Notes: a model not told the origin generated them from the letters alone. A DNA stretch of 64,000 nt from Shimia gijangensis (GCF_900142085.1 NZ_FQZQ01000013.1:1-64000); one strand, 5' to 3'. Positions 17,132 to 27,455 are shown, counted from the first letter of the stretch. Numbers and translations are program-made.

Positions 17132-17923
17132 TTAGTGTCCCAGAATTTGGCTCAGGAACAATTTAGTCCGCTCACTTTGCGGATTGTTGAAGAACTCTTC
17201 TGGTTCGTTTTGCTCCACAATTTGACCCGCATCCATAAAGATCACACGGTTCGCCACCTGACGGGCAAAGCCCATCTCGTGGGTCACGCAAAGCATGGTC
17301 ATGCCCTCTTCGGCCAGTTCGATCATGGTGTCGAGCACTTCTTTGATCATCTCAGGATCCAGCGCCGATGTTGGTTCATCAAACAGCATAATACGCGGCT
17401 TCATGCACAAAGATCGTGCAATTGCCACACGTTGCTGCTGACCACCCGAAAGCTGGCCGGGGAATTTGTCGGCCTGTTCAGGGATTTTCACCTTTTCAAG
17501 GAAGTGCATCGCTGTTTCTTCGGCTTCTTTTCTGGGTGTTTTACGCACCCAGATCGGCGCCAAAGTCAGGTTTTCCAAAATGCTGAGATGCGGGAAAAGG
17601 TTAAAGTGCTGGAACACCATCCCGACTTCGCGGCGGATTTTGTCGATGTTTTTCAGATCATTCGACAATTCTGTGCCATCCACGACGATCTTGCCTTTCT
17701 GGTGCTCTTCCAGAGCATTCAGGCAGCGGATCAGGGTCGATTTCCCGGATCCAGACGGCCCGGCAATCACGATTCTCTCACCCTGATTGACCGTCAGGTT
17801 GATATCGCGCAGCACGTGGAAGGTCCCGTACCACTTGTTCATATTGTTGATTTCGATCGCAACCTCATCAGAGACCTGCATTTTCGAGCGATCAATCTCG
17901 CGAGCTGTTGAAAGTTCAGACAT
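17132..17923 (-). CDS. bztD: Amino-acid ABC transporter ATP-binding protein (BztD/AapP type)
   Basis: A 263-residue polar-amino-acid ABC ATPase. Walker [12 protein letters not shown]-loop [10 protein letters not shown], signature [13 protein letters not shown], Walker [14 protein letters not shown], and switch His in CVTHEMG. Length equals that of Rhodobacter capsulatus BztD. It energises uptake of glutamate, glutamine, aspartate and asparagine with the permeases encoded just upstream. Last gene of the operon. Confidence 0.94.
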   Translation of the reverse strand: MSELSTAREIDRSKMQVSDEVAIEINNMNKWYGTFHVLRDINLTVNQGERIVIAGPSGSGKSTLIRCLNALEEHQKGKIVVDGTELSNDLKNIDKIRREVGMVFQHFNLFPHLSILENLTLAPIWVRKTPRKEAEETAMHFLEKVKIPEQADKFPGQLSGGQQQRVAIARSLCMKPRIMLFDEPTSALDPEMIKEVLDTMIELAEEGMTMLCVTHEMGFARQVANRVIFMDAGQIVEQNEPEEFFNNPQSERTKLFLSQILGH

Positions 17924-17935
17924 GTGCAGAACTCC

Positions 17936-19240
17936 TTATTTATGATCCGTCCGAAGCTTGCGCTCCAGATACATGGAATAACGGGACATTGAGAAGCAGA
18001 CGATGAAGAACAGCAGCGCGATAAACGCAAACAGTTCCCAATAAATACCGTTCCAGGCGGTATCGGCCCGGATGGCATGTGTCAGCCCAATCACATCGAA
18101 CAAGCCGATGATCGAAACCAATGTTGTGTCTTTGAAGACCCCGATGAAGGTACTGACGATCCCCGGAATAGAGATTTTCAGCGCCTGCGGCATGATGATC
18201 AACCGCTGCGACTGCCAGTAATCAAGACCAAGACTATCGGCCCCCTCATACTGACCGCGTGGCAACGCCGCCAAGCCACCCCGGATTACCTCGGCCATAT
18301 AAGCAGAGGCAAACAGGGTCACCATAATCATCACCCGAAGGATGATGTCAAAATTGGTGCCAGGTGGCAGGAAGATGTTCAAAAGCAACGATGCCACGAA
18401 CAACAGCGTAATAAGCGGCACACCGCGAATGAACTCGATGAAACAAACGCACAGCCATTTGACGATCGGCAGGTGCGATTGCCGCCCCAAAGCCAGAACG
18501 ATACCAATGGGCAAAGAGCACCCAATCGCTACAACGCCCAGCAAGATCGCCAGCATGAAGCCGCCAAATTTACGGGACTGCACCGTCTCAAGCGCGATCG
18601 GCAAGATTGCGTCCATTGCACCGACGAACATGCCAGCAATGAAAAGCCACCAGACGATGGCCACAACGGCCCCAGCGATCATCGCAAAGAGTTCACCAAG
18701 AGCCTCAGTGGCGTATTTCAGGACCAGATAGCCGGCCACAAATCCAAACGCGACGCTGACTGTTCCCCAAACCGAACCGCCCCACATCAGCCAAGGCATG
18801 ATGAAGGGATAAAGTGCTGTCACAATCAAAAGCTTGGAAGACACCCGGTCAGAATACAAAATGGGCGCAAGAGCCACTACCAACAGAACAAGCGACAAAA
18901 TCGGGCGCCAGTAGAACTCGGGTGGATAGAACCCGAACAACAGTTGCAGCCAGCGTTCGTTAATCACCGCCCAGCAGGCATGACCATGAGAACTGCCCCA
19001 GGTCTCGTTCATGATTTCGCGGCATTCGTTCAGAGACTCTGCATTCCAGACAGACAGGAAAACATAAGGTATCAAAACGGACAACACGCCATAAATCGCG
19101 GCCAAAGAGATGATCGTCAGGATAGAGTTAACCCAGCCTGAGAACAGGTTGTGCCGCAGCCAGCCAACAATGCCGATTTCCGAGGCCGGAGGAGCCTTTT
19201 CAGGCAACATTTCCGTGCGGACAAAAGAGAGATCGCTCAT
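17936..19240 (-). CDS. bztC: Amino-acid ABC transporter permease (BztC/AapM type)
   Basis: A 434-residue permease with an N-terminal span, a long segment of additional spans (LPLQL-type hydrophobic blocks around residues 120-200) and the C-terminal HisM-like domain; the EAA-type loop is in YEGADSLGLDYWQSQRLIIMP. The long form matches BztC/AapM rather than the short HisM proteins. It pairs with BztB to form the channel; the gene starts two bases after the bztB stop. Confidence 0.93.
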   Translation of the reverse strand: MSDLSFVRTEMLPEKAPPASEIGIVGWLRHNLFSGWVNSILTIISLAAIYGVLSVLIPYVFLSVWNAESLNECREIMNETWGSSHGHACWAVINERWLQLLFGFYPPEFYWRPILSLVLLVVALAPILYSDRVSSKLLIVTALYPFIMPWLMWGGSVWGTVSVAFGFVAGYLVLKYATEALGELFAMIAGAVVAIVWWLFIAGMFVGAMDAILPIALETVQSRKFGGFMLAILLGVVAIGCSLPIGIVLALGRQSHLPIVKWLCVCFIEFIRGVPLITLLFVASLLLNIFLPPGTNFDIILRVMIMVTLFASAYMAEVIRGGLAALPRGQYEGADSLGLDYWQSQRLIIMPQALKISIPGIVSTFIGVFKDTTLVSIIGLFDVIGLTHAIRADTAWNGIYWELFAFIALLFFIVCFSMSRYSMYLERKLRTDHK

Positions 19241-19241
19241 A

Positions 19242-20516
19242 TTACCGCTCCACCAATTCTACGCGTTTGTTGTACCAGTTCATCACAGCTGAGATGAGCA
19301 GGCTGATCACCAGATAGACAAGCATCAGCAGCAGAACACATTCCAGCTCGCGGCCGGTCTGGTTCAGCGTGACACCACCCAGCGTGCCCGTAAGATCGAA
19401 ATACCCAACCGCAATGGCCAAAGATGAGTTTTTGGTCAGGTTGAGATAGTTCGAAATCATCGGCGGGATGATTACCCGCAATGCCTGAGGCAAGATCACC
19501 AGACTCATGGTCCGGTTTGGTTTCAGCCCCAATGCGGCCGCCGCTTCGCTCTGACCTGTGGAAATAGCCAGAATGCCGCCCCGCACGATCTCGGCAATAA
19601 AAGCCGCCGTATAAAGCGAAAGTGCCAGCCACAAAGCGATCAACGAGTTGCGCAGATGGGTGCCACCTTTGAAGTTAAACCCTTTGAGTTCAGGCAGTCC
19701 CAGATGGAAACCCAACGCAACCAGCAAGGCGATCATTGGAACGAACAGGATTCCAAGCTGAATATACCAAGTTGTTGGGCGTTCACCGGTTGCCTCTTGC
19801 ACCGCGGTGGCCCGCGCCTTCACTTTGCGAACAGCAAAGATGCTCAGGGCCAAAACAACCACAATGGCAATCAGGTCAATTGAGATATCAAACCGCAGAC
19901 CGGAATCGCCCAGCAAATGAACGTTGCCCAGACTTCTGCTGAACAATGCTTCGGGAATGTAGATTCCGCGGTTGGTGACAGCAACCGTGTCAAACAGGCT
20001 CATTGAGCTGGTCGCATTCTCACCACGGAAGGATTTGATCTTGGGGAGGGCTTCACTCAGGATTGCCCAGGCTAGGATGATCCACAGCAAAACCGGTACG
20101 TTACGAAACATTTCGACGTAAACGGTCATGATCCGGGCAACCAACCAGTTCGACGACAATCGCAGTACGCCCACGATCACGCCAATGATTGTTGCGGTGA
20201 TACAGCCCAGAAATGCCACAACCAGCGTATTCAGCAACCCAATCAAAGCGGCGCGCAAATTGATGTCGCGGCTGGAGTATTCTAATAGACGTTGGTTGAT
20301 GTCATAGCCGGCCGGATTACTCAGAAACTTAAATGAAATTGGTTTGCCAAGAGTATTCAGGTTGATGATCGCATTGTTGACCAGCCATGCGGCGACCAAC
20401 ATAAAGAAAAGCATTGCAACGACTTGGATCGTTGCTGAACGATACCTTGCATCATATAGAAGCATAGATATCCGAAACCGCTCCACTGGAGGTTCGGTCA
20501 AAGTGGACATAGCCAT
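19242..20516 (-). CDS. bztB: Amino-acid ABC transporter permease (BztB/AapQ type)
   Basis: A 424-residue permease. A first span lies near residue 30, a cytoplasm-exposed insert around residues 170-200, and the C-terminal transporter domain includes the EAA loop SEAAAALGLKPNRTMSLVILP. The long N-terminal extension is typical of BztB/AapQ. Separated from bztA by about 120 bases that contain a terminator-like hairpin, so it is expressed at lower level than the binding protein. Confidence 0.93.
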   Translation of the reverse strand: MAMSTLTEPPVERFRISMLLYDARYRSATIQVVAMLFFMLVAAWLVNNAIINLNTLGKPISFKFLSNPAGYDINQRLLEYSSRDINLRAALIGLLNTLVVAFLGCITATIIGVIVGVLRLSSNWLVARIMTVYVEMFRNVPVLLWIILAWAILSEALPKIKSFRGENATSSMSLFDTVAVTNRGIYIPEALFSRSLGNVHLLGDSGLRFDISIDLIAIVVVLALSIFAVRKVKARATAVQEATGERPTTWYIQLGILFVPMIALLVALGFHLGLPELKGFNFKGGTHLRNSLIALWLALSLYTAAFIAEIVRGGILAISTGQSEAAAALGLKPNRTMSLVILPQALRVIIPPMISNYLNLTKNSSLAIAVGYFDLTGTLGGVTLNQTGRELECVLLLMLVYLVISLLISAVMNWYNKRVELVER

Positions 20517-20593
20517 TATTCCCCGTTTGTTTCCGGTTTTTCCGATAGGGCAAGGTTGATCCCCGCTCCTTGAAAACCAGAATTATGTTGGAA

Positions 20594-20624
20594 CAAAAAG
20601 GGCGCAGGATGATGCCTGCGCCCT
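20594..20624 (-). terminator. Intra-operon attenuator between bztA and bztB
   Basis: On the minus strand AGGGCGCAGG-CATCAT-CCTGCGCCCTTTTTG is a complete intrinsic terminator located just after the bztA stop and before bztB. Its position implies partial termination that raises the ratio of binding protein to permease. Confidence 0.85.
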
Positions 20625-20638
20625 AATCGTTTGATATC

Positions 20639-21655
20639 TTAGCGGAAAGGAGGCGAGTAGATCAGACCGCCATCTGTCCACTGAGCGTTCAGGCCACGGG
20701 CCAGACCGATCGGAGTTGATTCACCGATGTTACGCTCAAAGATTTCACCATAGTTGCCGCCCGCCATAATGGCGTTCTTGGCCCAGTCAGCCGACAGACC
20801 CAGCATTTCACCCAACGATCCTTCGGAACCCAAGAGACGGTTCACTTCTGGATTATTGGTGCCAGCAGCCATCTCACCGATATTGGCCGAAGTCACACCC
20901 AGCTCTTCGGCTGTGATCAGTGCGTTCAACGTCCAGCGAACCGCGTCGCCCCAGTTGTCATCGCCGTGGCGAACAAGTGGGCCCAGAGGCTCTTTGGAGA
21001 TGATTTCTGGCAGCAGAACGTGCGCACCTGGATCTTCAAAGGTGGCGCGTGTTGCGGCAAGACCCGAAGCATCCGTGGTGTAAACGTCACAAGCACCGGC
21101 AAGATACTGTTGCTGGCCTTCTGCGTTGGTTTCAATCGGAACCGGCTCGTAGCTGATGTTGTTGGCGCGGAAGAAGTCCGCGAGGTTCAGCTCGGTTGTG
21201 GTGCCGGTCTGGATACAAACGGTCGCGCCGTCCAGATCCTTGGCCGAAGACACGCCCAGTTCAGATGGCACCATGAAGCCTTGGCCATCATAGTAGTTCA
21301 CGCCGACGAAAGTGAACTTGAGGTCCACGTCGCGCGAGAAAGTCCAAGTGGTGTTACGCGCCAGCATGTCGATTTCACCCGACGCCAGAGCAGTAAAGCG
21401 GGTTTTACCAGTGGTTGGCACAAACTCAACGGCGGCCGGATCACCCAGAACCGCAGCTGCAACCGCGCGGCAGACGCCAACGTCAAAGCCATCCCAGTTA
21501 CCGTTTGCGTCTGGTGCAGCAAAGCCGACCAGGCCGGTGGTGACGCCGCAGTTCAGTTTGCCACGTGCTTTGACATCATCCAACGTGCCGGCAGCAGCAG
21601 CGCCGGCCGCAAGGCCAGCAACAGTCAGCGCACCAAAGATTACGGATTTTTTCAT
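20639..21655 (-). CDS. bztA: Periplasmic amino-acid-binding protein (BztA/AapJ type)
   Basis: A 338-residue solute-binding protein. The signal peptide (MKKSVIFGALTVAGLAAG, cleavage after AAA) is followed by TLDDVKARGKLNCGV, typical of the glutamate/glutamine-binding family; DGFDVGVCRAVAAAVLGD and the C-terminal GGLIYSPPFR are family blocks. Start at 21655 is supported by AAGAGG upstream and by the signal peptide. First gene of the bztABCD operon; its transcript has a long leader with a small hairpin (21678-21691). Confidence 0.95.
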   Translation of the reverse strand: MKKSVIFGALTVAGLAAGAAAAGTLDDVKARGKLNCGVTTGLVGFAAPDANGNWDGFDVGVCRAVAAAVLGDPAAVEFVPTTGKTRFTALASGEIDMLARNTTWTFSRDVDLKFTFVGVNYYDGQGFMVPSELGVSSAKDLDGATVCIQTGTTTELNLADFFRANNISYEPVPIETNAEGQQQYLAGACDVYTTDASGLAATRATFEDPGAHVLLPEIISKEPLGPLVRHGDDNWGDAVRWTLNALITAEELGVTSANIGEMAAGTNNPEVNRLLGSEGSLGEMLGLSADWAKNAIMAGGNYGEIFERNIGESTPIGLARGLNAQWTDGGLIYSPPFR

Positions 21656-21869
21656 ATTTACCTCTTCCTGATGGTTCGCCCTTGAAGGGCGTTTTATTCC
21701 GGTCGAGTGAGACCGGTTACAAAGATGTAAAGGGTGCTCCCCCCTCACAGTAGCCTAGTTTGGGCGGATTCATTGCAAAACGTCAAGTGCCGTATCACAG
21801 GAAACAATCAATGCACGCTTTGCGAGTGCAAAGATTTTACTTCACGGATCAAGCATTTGAGATTGTGCA

Positions 21870-22580
21870 CTATTTTTGGACCAGTTGGAAAAACTTTTCT
21901 GCATGCAAAAAAGCCTGTCGCTTGGTCTCGGCCAATGCAGAAGCTTCGTCGTCATGGCCCCACTGTTCTTCCTGCCAATTTTCATCGACGCGAGACAGTG
22001 TCCAAATCTCTTCTATCGGTCGCAAACCATGGACCGCAGCGAATCCCAAAACCAATGAACCAGACAGGGCAACAAGGTCATGAAACGCGGCCAGTTCAAA
22101 GTTTGAAAACACATGCACGCGCCGTTTCAAGACGGTGAGCGCTCCCTGATCCTGCGCCTCATGCATAATGCCCGAAACGGTCTTTAATCTTGCACCCAAA
22201 GTGCTGTCCGCCCAGTCCAACAATGGGTCCCACGCAGCGGCCTGCCGCGCGATCAATGCTTCTGGCTGAGTCGCCCGGTAGCACAACAAATCCGAACCGC
22301 CATATTCGGCGAGCATATCGGCCACTTCGCTATGTTGATGCGCCACTTTGTCGATGGCTGCATTGGCGGACCGGGTCACAGGCATCGATAGGGGGGCAAT
22401 CTCGCCCTCTTGTGCCTGCCATTCGGCGGCAATGGCATCGGCCATCGCCTGGGTTGGCACCAACAGGTCTGACTTGGCCGGTGTTTTCACTCCACGACCA
22501 TCCAATTTGATGGTAAATTGGTTACCGTTCTGCTCAACCGTGGCGTCTTTCCAAAACCGTTTTTTTGCCCAACCACTCAT
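21870..22580 (-). CDS. ATP12-family F1-ATPase assembly chaperone
   Basis: A 236-residue protein with the ATP12 hallmarks: WAKKRFWKDATVE at the N terminus, YGGSDLLCYRA in the middle and a C-terminal half with WQEEQWGHDDEA. In mitochondria ATP12 protects the alpha subunit of F1 before assembly; the alphaproteobacterial homologue is expected to do the same. It is one base from the HAD gene and belongs to the minus-strand string down to crcB. Confidence 0.93.
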   Translation of the reverse strand: MSGWAKKRFWKDATVEQNGNQFTIKLDGRGVKTPAKSDLLVPTQAMADAIAAEWQAQEGEIAPLSMPVTRSANAAIDKVAHQHSEVADMLAEYGGSDLLCYRATQPEALIARQAAAWDPLLDWADSTLGARLKTVSGIMHEAQDQGALTVLKRRVHVFSNFELAAFHDLVALSGSLVLGFAAVHGLRPIEEIWTLSRVDENWQEEQWGHDDEASALAETKRQAFLHAEKFFQLVQK

Positions 22581-22581
22581 C

Positions 22582-23256
22582 TCATCGTCCCCAAATCTGT
22601 TCCAAGGCCGCCGGCAGGGCGTCGAAACTGTCGATCACGACGTCTGCAGCGGTCAATACCTTGATGTCATGATAACCCCAGCTGACCCCAATGGCGGCCA
22701 TTCCTGCCGCCCGTGCCATGTCCATATCATAGCTGGTGTCCCCCACCATCACAGCGCAATCAGTCGTCACACCGGTCTCGGACAGTGCCGATTGCAACAT
22801 AGATGGATGAGGTTTTGAGGGGTGAAAATCTGCGACCTGCTCGGTCACAAAGGTCGACATCAGATCATGACCTTCAAGCAGTTTATCAAGGCCTCGGCGC
22901 GACTTACCAGTTGCCACCCCCAACAAAGTATGTGGTTGCTGCTGCAGATGCTCCAGCATCTCGCGCGCGCCGGGATACAAGGGAGACGACAGTGCAGCCC
23001 CTTGCGAGGCGCGCAGCTGAACATAAGCGTCTTTATAGGCGTCTTCCAATTTGTGATGCGTCTGGCGACTTGCATCAGGAGCCAACAGCGGCATAGCCAC
23101 GTTCAACGACAATCCGACAATGCCTAAAATATCTTCCTGTGAAGGCACCGGCAGGTTCACATCGCCAAAGGCCACCGTCATCGCCGCCAGAATATCGCCC
23201 TGACTGTCGACCAGCGTGCCGTCCACATCAAAGACGACCAAACGCAGATCACTCAT
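22582..23256 (-). CDS. HAD-IA family phosphatase (phosphoglycolate phosphatase-like)
   Basis: A 224-residue HAD hydrolase. Motif I VVFDVDGTLVDSQ, motif II/III TGKSRRGLDKLLEGH with SKPHPSML, motif IV VMVGDTSYDMDMARAAG. The cap domain is alpha-helical, as in Gph-like enzymes, but the substrate is not fixed by sequence. It overlaps the pseudouridine synthase gene by four bases. Confidence 0.9.
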   Translation of the reverse strand: MSDLRLVVFDVDGTLVDSQGDILAAMTVAFGDVNLPVPSQEDILGIVGLSLNVAMPLLAPDASRQTHHKLEDAYKDAYVQLRASQGAALSSPLYPGAREMLEHLQQQPHTLLGVATGKSRRGLDKLLEGHDLMSTFVTEQVADFHPSKPHPSMLQSALSETGVTTDCAVMVGDTSYDMDMARAAGMAAIGVSWGYHDIKVLTAADVVIDSFDALPAALEQIWGR

Positions 23257-24296
23257 CTGAGTTCCTCAAACGGATCATCTTTCGGCATATCAGCGGTCCA
23301 GCCCAGTGTATCAAAGGTATGCGCGATATGCTCGGGCAGATCGGCGTTTACCGTGATCATTTTGCGAGTGACCGGATGTTCAAAGCTCATCGTTCGGGCA
23401 TGCAGATGCAGCTTGTTAGAAATGATGCCGCCGAGTTTGGCACCCCAACCATCACCAAGGTTTTCCTGACCTGAACCCCCATACTTTCCGTCGCCAATGA
23501 TCGGATGGCCAATCTCGGCCATATGCGCACGCAACTGATGCGTGCGGCCAGTGATCGGTTCCATAGCCACCCAGGCCGCCCGGCTGGCGACACGGAACAG
23601 CGTGGCATATTGCGTGATCGCCCGTTTGGCTCCGGGTGTCTTGTCGACGTCACGCGGGTGCAGGCAATGCATTTTTTCACCTTCTCCGCCCTTGCCGTGA
23701 CCCGGCGCCTTGACCAGACCGTATTTGATTTCGCCCAGATAGGGTGTCGGTACACCGGCCACCACAGCCCAGTAAATCTTGCGGGTTTCCTTGTGGCGCA
23801 TCGAAGCCGTCAACGCCGATGCCGCCTGCCGTGTGCGTGCCAAAAGCAAAACCCCGGATGTGTCCTTGTCCAGCCGGTGCACAAGACGCGGCTTTTCCTC
23901 AAGATCAAACCTAAGCGCCTCGGCCAGACCATCGACATGGCGCGTTTGTTTGCTGCCACCTTGTGTCGGTAAACCGGGTGGCTTGTTGATGGCAATCACC
24001 TGATCGTCTTTGTAAATCACGCATTCGCGAATCATCCGGGCATCAGCGTCTGACACATAGGTCTTGGATCTGGCAGGCAGCTCACCGGGTTCGGGCAGCG
24101 GTGGAATACGCACGCTTTGACCTTCGCTGAGGCGGGTCGCGGGCTTGACCCGACCACCGTCCACCCGCAGTTCTCCCTTGCGGCACATCTTTTCGATGCG
24201 AATCTGATTCACATGTGGAAATTGCCGGCGCAGCCAGCGATCCAGCCGTTGATCCGCATCATCTTCCGCCACGGTTAATGTTTGAACGCCACTCAT
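23253..24296 (-). CDS. RluA-family ribosomal pseudouridine synthase (RluC/RluD-like)
   Basis: About 347 residues: an N-terminal S4 RNA-binding domain (RLDRWLRRQFPHV) and the catalytic domain with Asp in HRLDKDTSGVLLLART and the LxAHmxxIGHPI-like block ITGRTHQLRAHMAEIGHPI. S4 plus this domain indicates modification of 23S rRNA; RluC versus RluD cannot be settled by eye. The start at 24296 overlaps the crcB stop by ATGA. Confidence 0.92.
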   Translation of the reverse strand: MSGVQTLTVAEDDADQRLDRWLRRQFPHVNQIRIEKMCRKGELRVDGGRVKPATRLSEGQSVRIPPLPEPGELPARSKTYVSDADARMIRECVIYKDDQVIAINKPPGLPTQGGSKQTRHVDGLAEALRFDLEEKPRLVHRLDKDTSGVLLLARTRQAASALTASMRHKETRKIYWAVVAGVPTPYLGEIKYGLVKAPGHGKGGEGEKMHCLHPRDVDKTPGAKRAITQYATLFRVASRAAWVAMEPITGRTHQLRAHMAEIGHPIIGDGKYGGSGQENLGDGWGAKLGGIISNKLHLHARTMSFEHPVTRKMITVNADLPEHIAHTFDTLGWTADMPKDDPFEELR

Positions 24297-24670
24297 GCCA
24301 ACACTCCTCTTGCCATCCAAAGGCCGAGGACCAACGCCCCAACCGATCCGACAACGGAAATCAGCACATAGGCCGCCGCTGCCCCAAATTGACCACGCTC
24401 AAACAGGGTCACTGTTTCAAGAGAAAAGGCCGAAAATGTCGTAAACCCGCCCAGAAATCCGGTCATCACCAAGGGCGACAAATGGGTCAGCCCACGATGG
24501 GCTGCGAACACCACAAAGACCCCCATCAGAAATGATCCGATGATATTGACCGTGATAATCGCCAGCGGAAACCCGTGGCCGATCAGTCGCACGACCCACA
24601 GACCAGTCAGATACCGCAGAGACGCGCCAACAGCCCCACCAAGGGCCACATATGCTAGGTTTGAGAACAT
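24293..24670 (-). CDS. crcB: Fluoride efflux channel CrcB
   Basis: A 125-residue four-span protein (ALGGAVGASLRYL, FPLAIITVNIIGSFLMG, TGFLGGFTTFSAFSLET with the conserved TFS(T/A)F triad). It is the fluoride exporter subunit that works as an antiparallel dimer. Start at 24670 gives the normal length. No fluoride riboswitch could be recognised upstream, as the upstream bases are short and fall next to rarA. Confidence 0.94.
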   Translation of the reverse strand: MFSNLAYVALGGAVGASLRYLTGLWVVRLIGHGFPLAIITVNIIGSFLMGVFVVFAAHRGLTHLSPLVMTGFLGGFTTFSAFSLETVTLFERGQFGAAAAYVLISVVGSVGALVLGLWMARGVLA

Positions 24671-24759
24671 GCCGCGTCTGTCACCCGCGCGGGCGCAATT
24701 GTCAAGCAAAGCCCCCGGACAGCCGCTATATTGCAAGGACACCGAGAGAGGCTGGGCGC

Positions 24760-26070
24760 TTATTCGTTCCGCTTTAACCGCAGCTTTGTGAAGTAATCCA
24801 ATCGTCGCTTTAACTCTCGCTCAAACCCACGCTCTACCGGCGCATACAACACAGGCCGCTTCATGGTCTCAGGAAAGTAGTCCTGCCCGGAAAACCCGTC
24901 TTCCGCATCGTGGTCATACTGATAGCCCGCACCATAACCCTGATCACTCATCAACGATGTAGGCGCATTCAAAATGTGTTTGGGTGGCGGTTCTGACCCG
25001 GTTTTCTTGGCGGAGGCGCGCGCTGCCTTGTACCCTGCATAGGCTGCGTTAGATTTCGGAGCCAACGCCAGATAGACCAGCGCCTGCGCCAGAGCGAGTT
25101 CACCCTCCGGGCTGCCCAAACGCTCATATGTCTCCCAACTTTGCAAACACACGGCCTGCGCTTGGGGATCGGCCAGACCGATGTCTTCCACCGCCATACG
25201 GGTGATCCGACGTGCCAGATATCTGGGGTCTTCGCCGCCTTCCAGCATCCGCGCGAACCAATAGAGCGTGGCATCCGGATCAGACCCCCGCACCGATTTG
25301 TGCAAGGCTGATATCAGGTTGTAATGCTCATCGCCGGACTTGTCGTATTTGGCTGCCCGCTTCATCAATCTTTTGGATAGCGCGTCGGTGTTGAGCTTGT
25401 CTTTGACCTTCCACGCCGCAACCTGCTCGATCAGATTAAGCAAAGCCCGCCCATCGCCATCTGCCATTTCCAACAGTGCTTCGCGCGCGGGGCCGTCCAG
25501 TGGCAGGGTGCGATCCAGCTCTTTTTCCGCACGCTGCGCCAGGCGCTCAAGGTCTTTCAGCGCCAAACGCTCCAGCACCAAGACCTGCGAGCGGCTCAGC
25601 ACCGCGGCGTTTAACTCGAATGACGGATTTTCCGTCGTCGCCCCCACCAACAGAATTGTGCCGTCTTCCATATGCGGCAGAAACCCATCCTGCTGCGCCT
25701 TGTTGAAGCGATGAATCTCATCGACGAACAACAGTGTTCCCTGCCCGTTTTGGCGCCGGATTTTGGCAGCCTCAAACACTTTGCGCAGCTCTGGTACACC
25801 AGTAAAAATCGCGCTGATCTGAATGAAATGCAGATTGGTTTCATCCGCCAGCAGCCGTGCAATCGTCGTTTTGCCGACACCGGGCGGCCCCCAAAAGATC
25901 AGCGATGACAGGCTGCCTGATGCGAGCATGACCCCCAAAGGTGCCTCTGGACCCAAAACCTGATCCTGCCCAATCACCTCGGTCAGCGACCGCGGGCGCA
26001 ACCGGTCTGCCAGCGGCCGTGGTGCTGTGTCGGGGACGGGTTCGCCCGGTGTGTCGAACAGATCAGCCAT
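24760..26070 (-). CDS. rarA: Replication-associated recombination protein A (RarA/MgsA)
   Basis: A 436-residue AAA+ ATPase. Walker [15 protein letters not shown], Walker [16 protein letters not shown], sensor [12 protein letters not shown], and the C-terminal MgsA tetramerisation part ([20 protein letters not shown]). It acts at stalled forks in association with single-strand-binding protein. Placed immediately after the Deg protease gene (two bases between), so they may be cotranscribed. Confidence 0.95.
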   Translation of the reverse strand: MADLFDTPGEPVPDTAPRPLADRLRPRSLTEVIGQDQVLGPEAPLGVMLASGSLSSLIFWGPPGVGKTTIARLLADETNLHFIQISAIFTGVPELRKVFEAAKIRRQNGQGTLLFVDEIHRFNKAQQDGFLPHMEDGTILLVGATTENPSFELNAAVLSRSQVLVLERLALKDLERLAQRAEKELDRTLPLDGPAREALLEMADGDGRALLNLIEQVAAWKVKDKLNTDALSKRLMKRAAKYDKSGDEHYNLISALHKSVRGSDPDATLYWFARMLEGGEDPRYLARRITRMAVEDIGLADPQAQAVCLQSWETYERLGSPEGELALAQALVYLALAPKSNAAYAGYKAARASAKKTGSEPPPKHILNAPTSLMSDQGYGAGYQYDHDAEDGFSGQDYFPETMKRPVLYAPVERGFERELKRRLDYFTKLRLKRNE

Positions 26071-26072
26071 CG

Positions 26073-27455
26073 TTATAACCGCAGCTTTGAGGTCAGGCGT
26101 TTGTTGCCACGTTGAATTTCAATGGTCACTTTGCGGCGTGCCTTGCGCAGCGCCTTTTTTGCATCTTTGGTGTCTTTGACCTCAGTTTCATCGATGTTCA
26201 GCAAAACGTCGCCAGGACGCAATCCCAACTGGCTTCCTACCGGGCCCGGATCTTCAACAACCACACCGGCTACGCTTAGCGGCAGGCCATATTGCCCCAA
26301 CACCGCCGGGTTGATGTTTGACAACCTCAACTCTGGTATGGCCGATTTCTGACTGGTCATAACGCTCTCGCGGGCAGGCGTTTCCGGGGCGGCGATCAAA
26401 GAGACAGGTACAACAATCTTCTTGCCCCGTTGTATGGCAAGTATATCCGCTGTCTTGCCAATGCCGGCCACTGACATGCGATACAGCATTTCAGCCGGTG
26501 TGTTCACCACCAGGCCATCTACCCCAAGGACCACGTCCCCGGGACCAAACCCTGCCGCTGTGAACGGGCTTTCGCCATGTAATTCTGAAATGACGATGCC
26601 GCCGGGCAGGTCGAGCCCCATGCTGTTCGCCATATCCGCATCCACCGGTTGCCCAAACATACCCGCCCAAGGGCGCATGAACCGATCTTCCCCGGCACGC
26701 GCCTGTTCGACAAACTGTTTCACCAGCGCCGAAGGGATCGCAAAGCCAATCCCGTTTGACCCACCCGATCGAGACAGAATTGACGTGTTCACCCCAATCA
26801 ATTCTCCGTTCACATCAATCAACGCTCCACCCGAATTGCCCGGGTTGATCGGCGCATCTGTCTGCAGGAAATAGCCGCGTGAGCTGCCAGTTGCAGTTCC
26901 TGACCGGGCCAGCCCCGAGACAATGCCGCTGGTGACCGTCTGACCCACCCCAAAGGGATTGCCGATGGCCAGCACCAGTTCGCCCACCTCAACCGTGTCG
27001 CTGTCGCGCAAAGCCAAATACGGCATATCACTGACGTCCTCTAGTTGCAGGATCGCCAGATCACTTTCCTGATCGGCCAGCAAAACGCGCGCGTTGTATT
27101 CGCGACGATCATTCAGATGCACTCGGATGTCGGTCGACATGCCAACCACATGATAGTTCGACACCACGATGCCATCGTCCGACAGGATCACGCCAGAGCC
27201 CAACGAATTCTGAACCCTTGGGCGTGTCTGACCAAACTCACGAAACAGATTTTGAAAGAACGGATCGCCCCCAAACGGACTGTCACGCACTTCGACCACG
27301 CGCTTGGCATAGATGTTCACCACAGCAGGCGCCGCCTGTTTGACCAATGGCGCGAATCCAAGGGAGATTTCTGCCTGAGACTGAGGGATTTTTGTATCCG
27401 CAATGGCGGCAGGCGCCATCACAAGGGCAAATGAGGCCAGCAAGGCTCGGAGCAT
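26073..27455 (-). CDS. Deg/HtrA-family periplasmic serine protease
   Basis: A 460-residue Do-type protease starting MLRALLASFALVMAPAA, a signal peptide. Catalytic His in VVSNYHVVG, Asp in ESDLAILQL and Ser in NPGNSGGAL, followed by two PDZ domains (about residues 270-360 and 375-460). It degrades or refolds misfolded envelope proteins. The linker between protease and PDZ1 is shorter than in E. coli DegP, closer to DegQ. A TTGTAA-17-CATATC pair on the minus strand upstream is a weak promoter candidate. Confidence 0.94.
   Translation of the reverse strand: MLRALLASFALVMAPAAIADTKIPQSQAEISLGFAPLVKQAAPAVVNIYAKRVVEVRDSPFGGDPFFQNLFREFGQTRPRVQNSLGSGVILSDDGIVVSNYHVVGMSTDIRVHLNDRREYNARVLLADQESDLAILQLEDVSDMPYLALRDSDTVEVGELVLAIGNPFGVGQTVTSGIVSGLARSGTATGSSRGYFLQTDAPINPGNSGGALIDVNGELIGVNTSILSRSGGSNGIGFAIPSALVKQFVEQARAGEDRFMRPWAGMFGQPVDADMANSMGLDLPGGIVISELHGESPFTAAGFGPGDVVLGVDGLVVNTPAEMLYRMSVAGIGKTADILAIQRGKKIVVPVSLIAAPETPARESVMTSQKSAIPELRLSNINPAVLGQYGLPLSVAGVVVEDPGPVGSQLGLRPGDVLLNIDETEVKDTKDAKKALRKARRKVTIEIQRGNKRLTSKLRL

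Noticed and set aside
17120-17911. Plus-strand frame opposite bztD
   Set aside because: Exactly opposite the ABC ATPase gene and His/Phe-rich in the manner of complement-strand translation.
21656-21869. Possible small RNA or riboswitch upstream of bztA
   Set aside because: Only a short hairpin (21678-21691) is seen; no known riboswitch core could be recognised.
24671-24759. Fluoride riboswitch upstream of crcB
   Set aside because: The 89 bases between rarA and crcB do not show the expected pseudoknot core.
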